Source: Pseudomonadota bacterium
GTDB taxonomy: Bacteria; Pseudomonadota; Alphaproteobacteria; Acetobacterales; Acetobacteraceae
NCBI GenBank assembly: GCA_021798375.1
Contig: JAJZHU010000054.1
Coordinates: 1 to 11,036 of the forward strand
Direction: 5' to 3'
Length of the DNA stretch: 11,036 nt
Positions 5,601 to 11,036 of the stretch are shown piece after piece. A program made the position numbers and the translations under genes. Within the stretch, counting starts at the first letter, position 1. Every line of letters starts with the position of its first letter. The notes under the pieces were generated by a model, which had not been told where the DNA came from, made no database searches, and saw only the letters and a program-made list of their open reading frames with translations.

Positions 5601-6871
5601 GTTCGGATGCCCGAATCGACAGAGCGGCGCAACCGCGTGGCCCAATGACCAAGAATGGCAGCATCGCGACGTTCGTTCACGACCCGGAATTATTCGAATT
5701 GGTGAGCAGGTGCCTGAACGAATTGCCTGGCGTCATCAAAACCGGTGCGCCGGGCATTGAACCGGGCGACATCGAAGATGCGATTGCCTACCTTACACGC
5801 GATCCATCACCAAGCGTTGTGCTCGTTGATCTGACCGGGGTGGCGGAACCGCTCGTGGCACTCGATCGCCTCGCGGACGTCTGCCATTCCGACACCCGCG
5901 TCATCGCCCTTGGCGACATCAACGACATTCATTTTTATCACAATCTGATCATTGCGGGCGTGACCGAATATTTTGTCAAGCCGGTCTCCGAGGAGCAGTT
6001 GCGCACGGCATTGCGCTCGCCGCCAGATGCGGCGGCAAAGTCCACCTCGGCCGCGCCAGTCGCGGGACAGCGCCCAATCGTGGTGGTTGGCGCGCGCGGC
6101 GGCGTTGGCGCCACCATGGTCGCAGTGTCGCTCGCATGGTACTCCGCCGAGAAGGATCATCAGCGTACCGTGCTGGTCGATCTTGATCTCTCGGCCGGCA
6201 CGGTTGGAATGGCGCTTGATGTCGAAGCAGGCCGCGGGCTGGCCGACGCGCTTGCGACACCCGAACGCATTGATGGATTATTGGTCGCCAGTGCCACGGT
6301 AAAATGCAGCAGCCATCTGTTTCTGTTATCTTCCGAACTGGCACTGGAAAATCGGCGCACTCTTGCTGACAATGCCGTGCCGCTTTTGGTGGCAGGGCTA
6401 CAGCAAAATTTCCAGCGCATTGTGTTCGACGTTCCACGTTCGGAACCGGGTCTGCTGGCCCAGGGGTTTGAACAAGCGGCCTTCATCGTGATCGTAACCG
6501 ATTTTTCCCTCGCCGGAATGCGCGACACGTTGCGGTTGCTGAAATTGGCGAAAAAGCTGGCGCCAGGGGCCAAATGCCTGGTCGTCGGCAACCGTTTCGG
6601 CGTCGCCAAAAAAGGCGGAGTTACCGTCGAGGCATGCGAAAAGACGCTCGCCACGAAATTGGCCGCGGTGATTCGCGAAGATCCCATCGTGGTTCCCATG
6701 GCGCTTGGCATCGGCAAATCAGTGCCGGAGTCCGCCCCCGACAGCGATGCGGCCGCGGCACTGTATTCCTTGGCAGTGGCTGTCGATTGCGTGGCCGGAA
6801 CGCCGGAACAGGGCTGGTTCGAACGTGTATTTTCCATCGCCAAAACCTTCGTAATGGCCAAGGGGAACTGA
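5597..6871 (+). CDS. cpaE: CpaE/TadZ ParA-like pilus localisation ATPase
   Basis: A 424-residue cytoplasmic protein of the MinD/ParA superfamily that, in Tad systems, places the pilus machine, often at a pole. Residues about 21-140 form a response-regulator-like domain: Asp78 at the end of a beta strand (PSVVLVDLTG) and Lys128 in FVKPV sit where the phospho-acceptor and conserved Lys of receiver domains lie. The ParA-like domain follows: P-loop region VVVGARGGVGATMVAVSLA (165-173), Walker A' VLVDLDLSAG (193-201), and a Walker B-like RIVFDVP (274-280). The P-loop lacks both lysines of a deviant Walker A motif (Arg167 and Ala172 instead). The ATGA overlap with cpaD supports ATG 5597; ATG 5645 is possible. 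The stop is two bases before the cpaF start. Confidence 0.92.
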   Translation: MSSDARIDRAAQPRGPMTKNGSIATFVHDPELFELVSRCLNELPGVIKTGAPGIEPGDIEDAIAYLTRDPSPSVVLVDLTGVAEPLVALDRLADVCHSDTRVIALGDINDIHFYHNLIIAGVTEYFVKPVSEEQLRTALRSPPDAAAKSTSAAPVAGQRPIVVVGARGGVGATMVAVSLAWYSAEKDHQRTVLVDLDLSAGTVGMALDVEAGRGLADALATPERIDGLLVASATVKCSSHLFLLSSELALENRRTLADNAVPLLVAGLQQNFQRIVFDVPRSEPGLLAQGFEQAAFIVIVTDFSLAGMRDTLRLLKLAKKLAPGAKCLVVGNRFGVAKKGGVTVEACEKTLATKLAAVIREDPIVVPMALGIGKSVPESAPDSDAAAALYSLAVAVDCVAGTPEQGWFERVFSIAKTFVMAKGN

Positions 6872-6873
6872 TC

Positions 6874-8376
6874 ATGGCCTTTGGGCGTCGCACCTCGATC
6901 TTCCTGCCCGCACCTCCTCCCGCCAACAACCCCGCCGGTCCCGAGCGGCGACAGATGGGTCATGCCACCCAACGGTTGATCGATGCGGGGGTGCTTCCCC
7001 AGGACACGCGGCTGCCTGAAAATATATTACCGCAGGAAAACCACGCGCCCGCCCATGCCGAAGTCTTGGCGTTCGATCAGGCGCCGGAAGCCCTGCCCGT
7101 GCCGGTCGATGCATCTTACACTCACGTCGAGACCATCAAAAATCAGATTCAGCCCCAATTGATGGACCGGCTCGATTTCTCCGTTGCTTCCACTTTGCCG
7201 AGGGCCGAACTTGCCCGCCAACTCGATGGGTTGGTCAACGAGATCGTGCTGGAAGACAGATTGCAAATCAATGCGCGCGAACAGCGTAACCTGGTGACCA
7301 GCCTGTTGAACGACATGCTCGGTTTCGGACCGCTCGAAAGGCTTCTCGCCGACGAGAAAGTCACCGACATCATGGTGAACGGCGCGTTTCAGGTTTACGC
7401 CGAACGTGCCGGCAAGCTCGAACTGACCAACGTGCGGTTCCGCGACGACGCCCATGTGATGAACATCGCCACGCGGATCGTGACACGGATCGGACGGCGG
7501 GTGGATGAATCGAGCCCATTGTGCGACGCGCGTCTACCCGATGGCAGTCGCGTCAACATCATCATTCCGCCTCTGGCGATCGACGGCCCCACAATCTCGA
7601 TCCGCAAATTCTCCAAGCGCAAGATCACCCTCGATATCATGGCCGAGCAGGGCAATCTTTCACCCAATATGGCAACGGTGCTGAAAATCGCCGGTCGTGC
7701 CCGCCTGAATATTCTGATTTCCGGCGGCACAGGTTCGGGCAAGACAACATTGCTCAATGCCATCAGCCGGACCATCGATCATGGCGAACGTATTGTCACG
7801 ATCGAAGATGCCGCCGAACTGCAGTTGCAACAACCGCATGTGGTGCGGTTGGAAACCCGCCCTTCCAGTCTGGAAGGCGGTGGCGAGGTTTCCATGCGCG
7901 ATCTTGTCAAGAACTCGCTGCGTATGCGCCCGGACCGGATCATTCTTGGCGAGGTGCGTGGCGAAGAGGCCATGGATATGCTGCAGGCGATGAACACCGG
8001 CCATGAAGGCTCGCTCGGCACCATCCACGCCAACCGCCCGCGCGAGGCGCTGACGCGGCTTGAAAATATGATCGGTCTGGCTGGAATCAATCTGCCATCG
8101 AAAGCGGTGCGCACCCAAATCTCCTCAGCCCTGGATATGATCGTGCAGGTGAGCCGGATGCGCGATGGTGTCAGACGCATCACCAATATCACCGAGGTAC
8201 TCGGGATGGAGGGCGACGTCATCATCACACAGGAATTATTCGTATTCGAGGTTGAGAACGAGGATGCCGACGGCAAACTGACCGGACATTTCCACTCATC
8301 CGGATTGCGTCCGGCCTGCATGCCAAAGGCTGCCTATTTCGGGCTCGACAAGCCGCTCTATGAGGCGATGCAATGA
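6874..8376 (+). CDS. cpaF: Flp pilus assembly ATPase CpaF/TadA
   Basis: A 500-residue hexameric secretion ATPase of the GspE/VirB11 superfamily that powers pilus assembly at the inner membrane. Residues 1-90 are a Pro/Ala-rich, probably flexible N-terminus. A helical N-terminal domain runs to about 260 (LVNEIVLEDRLQINAREQRNLVTSLLNDMLGFGPLERLLADEKVTDIMVNG). The ATPase core has all motifs: Walker A GGTGSGKT (284-291), Asp box TIEDAAELQL (309-318), Walker B RIILGEVRGEEA (355-366), and His box GSLGTIHANRP (379-389). The frame extends upstream into cpaE, but ATG 6874 with AAGGGGAA six bases before it is the evident start, giving normal family length. Its stop overlaps the tadB ATG by four bases. 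No key residue is missing. Confidence 0.96.
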   Translation: MAFGRRTSIFLPAPPPANNPAGPERRQMGHATQRLIDAGVLPQDTRLPENILPQENHAPAHAEVLAFDQAPEALPVPVDASYTHVETIKNQIQPQLMDRLDFSVASTLPRAELARQLDGLVNEIVLEDRLQINAREQRNLVTSLLNDMLGFGPLERLLADEKVTDIMVNGAFQVYAERAGKLELTNVRFRDDAHVMNIATRIVTRIGRRVDESSPLCDARLPDGSRVNIIIPPLAIDGPTISIRKFSKRKITLDIMAEQGNLSPNMATVLKIAGRARLNILISGGTGSGKTTLLNAISRTIDHGERIVTIEDAAELQLQQPHVVRLETRPSSLEGGGEVSMRDLVKNSLRMRPDRIILGEVRGEEAMDMLQAMNTGHEGSLGTIHANRPREALTRLENMIGLAGINLPSKAVRTQISSALDMIVQVSRMRDGVRRITNITEVLGMEGDVIITQELFVFEVENEDADGKLTGHFHSSGLRPACMPKAAYFGLDKPLYEAMQ

Positions 8377-9377
8377 ATGACGCGCCGTCAATCGATTCCG
8401 GCACGATAATATCAGCGATAGAGTTGCTGATGGTGCTGGCGATTGCGGTTTTGGCGGGTCTCTCCATCACTGGCGGAAGCCAAAGGCGTCTACAGCGGCG
8501 GATCAACGAAGTCGCCGGCGCGGCCCCGAAAGACATGCCCAAACAAGCCGGCAAAAGCACCATTCGGCGCGATGAAGCCGACAGTTCGATCGCCTTTTTA
8601 AACAATCTGATCAAAAATAGCCTGCCGCGTTTTTCCGTTCTGCGCGACAAATTATCGATGACCGGCAAGCGCATTACGCTTGGCGAGTATCTGCTCGCGA
8701 GTCTGTTGACCGCGGGGCTCGCTTTCGTTGCCCTGAACATCCTCCTGCATATGTCACTGGCCGTATCTGCGCTTCTGTCGATCGCGGCGGCCTCGTTTCT
8801 CCCGTATAAGACAATCGGGATTATGGTGACGCGCCGGCAGAACCAATTTTTGGTGTTGTTTCCCGAGAGTATCGAACTGATCGTTCGCGGCTTGAAATCC
8901 GGCGTGCCAACAAGCGAATCGATGCGGGTTGTCGGGCATGAGATACCAGACCCTGTCGGCGCGGTATTTCGCGACTTCACCGACGCAATCGCGCTTGGCA
9001 GAAACCTCAACGATGCACTGGCGGCCGCCTCCAAACGGATCAATGTCCCAGAATTCCGGTTTTTCGAAATCTGCCTGGCGATTCAACAGGAGACCGGCGG
9101 CAATCTGGCCGAAACATTGGAAATGCTGGCAGGCACGTTGCGCCGGCGCAAGCAGATAAAATTAAAGATAAAGGCACTGTCATCAGAAGCACGGGCCAGC
9201 GCCTACATTCTCGGTGTTTTGCCGTTTCTGATATTCGGCTTCCTGTTTGCCCTGAATCCTGCATATGTCGGCGTCCTATTGTACGATACGCGTGGTCATA
9301 TGGTACTCGGGGCAGCCTTGATATTCCTGGCGCTCGGCGTTGGGACCATGATTCAGATGGGCAGATTTGAAATATGA
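8373..9377 (+). CDS. tadB: Inner-membrane platform protein TadB
   Basis: A 334-residue polytopic inner-membrane protein, one of the two GspF-like platform subunits that couple CpaF to the growing pilus. Membrane segments lie near residues 12-32, 106-124, 128-148, 275-295 and 308-328. The T2SSF domain covers about 160-290, with FPESIELIVRGLKSGVPTSESMRVV, then FFEICLAIQQETGGNLAETLEMLAGTLRRRKQIKLKIKALSSEARASAYILG, a typical TadB block. The ATGA overlap with the cpaF stop fixes the start and implies translational coupling. The gene ends in another ATGA overlap with tadC. Length and order are typical for the family. Confidence 0.94.
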   Translation: MNDAPSIDSGTIISAIELLMVLAIAVLAGLSITGGSQRRLQRRINEVAGAAPKDMPKQAGKSTIRRDEADSSIAFLNNLIKNSLPRFSVLRDKLSMTGKRITLGEYLLASLLTAGLAFVALNILLHMSLAVSALLSIAAASFLPYKTIGIMVTRRQNQFLVLFPESIELIVRGLKSGVPTSESMRVVGHEIPDPVGAVFRDFTDAIALGRNLNDALAAASKRINVPEFRFFEICLAIQQETGGNLAETLEMLAGTLRRRKQIKLKIKALSSEARASAYILGVLPFLIFGFLFALNPAYVGVLLYDTRGHMVLGAALIFLALGVGTMIQMGRFEI

Positions 9378-10366
9378 CCTGGATCACCACCTTCATCGGC
9401 TGGCTGCAGGGCGACAACTCCCCCGTCATTCTTGCATCCCTCGTAGCACTGGCGGCGCTTACCATGGCGTGGGGTGGATTGGTGACGCGCGACCCGATTG
9501 GGGGGCGATTAAAAGAGTTGGCCAAGATGCGCGATGGTCTGCGCACCAATGTGGGGGCAGCGCGCCGCAACCAGGCAAGGGAGGATTTTCGGCAGTCCAG
9601 TCTCAACCTGATGCGCAATTCGGTGGCCAAATTCAATTTGATGCGCGGCCGGCAGATCGAAAAAATCTCCGCCCGCCTGTCGCGCGCCGGATGGCGTTCC
9701 CGAGATGCAATGACAGGCTATCTATTTGCCAAGGGCTTTTTCCCCCTGCTGGTTATGGCGGGAGGAATATTGTTTCTTGTCGTGCGCAGCCAGGTGAAGA
9801 TAAGTCCGACCCTGAGCCTGATCGCGGTATCTGTCGCCGCGCTATGCGGCCTGTTCGGGGTGGATAAGGTCATCACCATGATCGGTGACGCCCGCATCAA
9901 ACGTCTGACCAGGGCGTTGCCGGATGCACTCGATCTGCTGGTGATTTGCGCCGAAGCCGGGCTGGGGCTTGATGCCGCGATCGCGCGCGTCGGAGTGGAA
10001 ATGGGACAATCCGCGCCTGACTTGTCCGACGAATTACTGCTCACCTCGGCCGAAATGAATTTTCTACCCGATCGTCAATTGGCGTTGAAAAATTTGGTAA
10101 TGCGAACCGACATGATGAAATTGCGCGCACTGGTCAATAGTTTGATCCAGTCAGAGCGCTTTGGCACACCGCTGGCCAATGCTCTGCGGGTGCTATCCGC
10201 GGAATTTCGCGAAGAGCGATCAATGCGTGCCGAGGAAAAAGCCGCCAGACTGCCGGCCATCATGACAATCCCGCTGATTCTGTTTGTCCTGCCGTCGATC
10301 TTCATGATCGTTATCGGCCCCGCCGTTATCCATATCATGGACAACTTCAAAGGAGTTCATCATTAG
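9374..10366 (+). CDS. tadC: Inner-membrane platform protein TadC
   Basis: A 330-residue partner of TadB, the second GspF-like platform subunit. Membrane segments are near residues 18-36, 120-138, 146-166 and 296-318. The T2SSF domain at about 180-310 holds RALPDALDLLVICAEAGLGLDAAIARVG, LVNSLIQSERFGTPLANALRVLSAEFREERSMRAEEKAARLPAIMTIPLILFVLPSIFM, which is diagnostic for TadC. It starts inside the tadB stop (ATGA) with a typical short N-terminal segment. The TAG stop lies at the very edge of a 20-bp inverted-repeat arm that begins at 10366. It is the last + strand gene of the cluster in this window, with tadD convergent beyond the repeat region. Confidence 0.94.
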   Translation: MTWITTFIGWLQGDNSPVILASLVALAALTMAWGGLVTRDPIGGRLKELAKMRDGLRTNVGAARRNQAREDFRQSSLNLMRNSVAKFNLMRGRQIEKISARLSRAGWRSRDAMTGYLFAKGFFPLLVMAGGILFLVVRSQVKISPTLSLIAVSVAALCGLFGVDKVITMIGDARIKRLTRALPDALDLLVICAEAGLGLDAAIARVGVEMGQSAPDLSDELLLTSAEMNFLPDRQLALKNLVMRTDMMKLRALVNSLIQSERFGTPLANALRVLSAEFREERSMRAEEKAARLPAIMTIPLILFVLPSIFMIVIGPAVIHIMDNFKGVHH

Positions 10367-10504
10367 ATCACGTTGAACCATATACCCGCGGCGATCATGC
10401 TCTAGAGCATGATCGCCGCAGGTTGAATAACACGTAGGCGTGAATCATGCGTAAAAACAAAAAGTTAGAGCACGTTCGTCGCACGTATATGGTTCAACGT
10501 GATC
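10366..10504. repeat. 20-bp inverted repeat flanking the tadC-tadD gap
   Basis: The 20 bases at 10366-10385 (GATCACGTTGAACCATATAC) recur as an exact reverse complement at 10485-10504. The left arm starts on the last base of the tadC stop codon; the right arm lies just past the tadD stop. The arms enclose the 32-bp palindrome. The right arm also lies in the loop of the tadD terminator hairpin, so the two pairings cross and cannot both form as simple stems. Confidence 0.9.
10388..10419. repeat. 32-bp perfect palindrome centred on TCTAGA
   Basis: Bases 10388-10403 (GCGGCGATCATGCTCT) are followed at once by their exact reverse complement at 10404-10419, giving a 32-bp palindrome with no spacer. 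In RNA it forms a 14-bp stem with a 4-base loop on either strand, but no T run follows on either side, so it is not a classic terminator. The core CTAGAGCATGATC resembles short palindromic intergenic repeats that I recall from other alphaproteobacteria; that likeness is from memory and not tested. Confidence 0.9.
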
Positions 10505-10518
10505 CGAACGTGCTCTAA
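10453..10518 (-). terminator. Intrinsic terminator of tadD
   Basis: Read on the - strand, TTAGAGCACGTTCG (10518 to 10505) pairs perfectly with CGAACGTGCTCTAA (10478 to 10465), a 14-bp stem with a 26-base loop. The stem is followed at once by C, five T, G, five T (10464 to 10453). Stem plus T-rich tract is the layout of a factor-independent terminator. The tadD stop codon (10517-10515) lies inside the stem. The loop holds the right arm of the 20-bp inverted repeat, which could alter folding. Confidence 0.75.
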
Positions 10519-11036
10519 TGTTCCATTGTCGCCGCACTCGACCGCAACAGCAGAGCAACACGTTCGCCCGGTGAAATGGCGCGCAGATGCGCGTAATAGG
10601 CAAGATTGTTCTGCACCGATGCCTCGTCCATATTGGCGGCGGCAACTTGTGCCGCCTCGGTGGTATGCCCTGCCAGACCCAGCACCAGGGCAAGGTTGAG
10701 CTGGTCGCGCACGGCCGCGTTCGGCGATGCGGCGGCGGCGCGCATGGTGGCGATCGCCGCGTCGAAATCGCCGTTGAATGCCTGGGAAAGCCCCAGATCC
10801 TCGCGCAAGCCCTGCTCATCCGGGAAATGCACCAGGCCATTTTGGCAATCCGCCACGGCATCACCAAAGCGGCCCAGCAGATCTTCGGCAACGCCGAGCG
10901 CCCGAAAGGCGCGTGGATCGAGCGTGGTGGCCAACCCTCTGTGCAACGCATCAATGGCCGCCGCGGGCTGATCCAGCTTCACCAGCGCCACCCCCAACCC
11001 ATTCAATGCCGGCCCGTTATTGGGCGACCGCGTAAG
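10515..11036 (-). CDS. tadD: TadD-like tetratricopeptide protein, 5' end beyond window
   Basis: An open frame on the - strand runs from the window edge to TAG at 10517-10515, about 173 C-terminal residues. It is made of TPR-like helix pairs: NGPALNGLGVALVKLDQPAAAIDALHRGL, then DPRAFRALGVAEDLLGRFGDAVADCQNGL, QGLREDLGLSQAFNGDFDAAIATMRAAA and VRDQLNLALVLGLAGHTTEAAQVA. It ends with SVQNNLAYYAHLRAI, a phrase typical of TadD proteins. In Tad systems TadD is a TPR lipoprotein thought to help secretin assembly, like the PilF pilotin. The signal peptide and lipobox, if present, lie outside the window. The first Met/TTG-like codon at 11006 is not the true start, since TPR sequence continues upstream without a stop. 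It points towards tadC instead of following it on the same strand, and carries its own terminator. Confidence 0.82.
   Translation of the reverse strand, partial: LTRSPNNGPALNGLGVALVKLDQPAAAIDALHRGLATTLDPRAFRALGVAEDLLGRFGDAVADCQNGLVHFPDEQGLREDLGLSQAFNGDFDAAIATMRAAAASPNAAVRDQLNLALVLGLAGHTTEAAQVAAANMDEASVQNNLAYYAHLRAISPGERVALLLRSSAATMEH

Noticed and set aside
6574..6873. Upstream extension of CpaF into cpaE
   Set aside because: It overlaps 300 bases of cpaE in another frame; ATG 6874 has a good ribosome site and gives normal length.
8225..9043. Long - strand ORF (272 residues) opposite tadB
   Set aside because: Antisense to a well-supported gene, with a Ser/Arg-rich product and no recognisable domain.
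10366..10518. CRISPR array or insertion-sequence ends
   Set aside because: The repeats are inverted and few, with no regular spacers, no transposase and no target duplication in view.
10445..10954. Alternative - strand ORF of 169 residues over tadD
   Set aside because: Its Arg/Pro/Cys/His-rich product is typical of an out-of-frame shadow; the overlapping frame gives clear TPR sequence.

Overview
The window carries most of a Flp/Tad (tight adherence, type IVc) pilus locus. The bacterium looks like a GC-rich alphaproteobacterium. The Cpa-type gene order, the short Flp pilin and the GC-rich codon use support this. A member of the Rhodospirillales/Acetobacteraceae is my guess from the general look of the proteins, not something the sequence proves.

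Layout on the + strand. Bases 2-187 are the 3' end of an unidentified gene cut by the window edge. It overlaps the start of a polytopic membrane protein of the GT87/DUF2029 glycosyltransferase family (about 159-1505). A 112-bp leader follows, with short inverted repeats, then a 53-residue Flp pilin gene (1618-1779). A two-state hairpin region (1786-1823) separates the pilin gene from the assembly genes: cpaA prepilin peptidase, cpaB, cpaC secretin, cpaD lipoprotein, cpaE/tadZ, cpaF/tadA ATPase, tadB and tadC. From cpaC onwards the genes are tightly packed: cpaC is followed by cpaD after 11 nt, cpaD/cpaE, cpaF/tadB and tadB/tadC share ATGA overlaps, and cpaE/cpaF are 2 nt apart. This is an operon with translational coupling.

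After tadC the direction changes. A TPR protein, the C-terminal part of TadD, lies on the - strand (10515 to the window end) and converges on tadC. The 148-bp gap is filled by a 32-bp perfect palindrome and two crossing inverted repeats, one of which works as an intrinsic terminator for tadD.

How the parts work together: the pilin is cleaved by CpaA in the inner membrane and polymerised by CpaF with TadB/TadC. CpaE/TadZ positions the machine. The fibre leaves through the CpaC secretin, aided by CpaB, CpaD and TadD. TadE/F/G-type minor pilins are not in the window.

I do not see a wholly new system. The points most worth a second look are the convergent repeat cassette, the alternative hairpins between flp and cpaA, a tandem duplication over the cpaB stop codon, the lysine-less P-loop of CpaE, and the GT87 gene next to the pilin.
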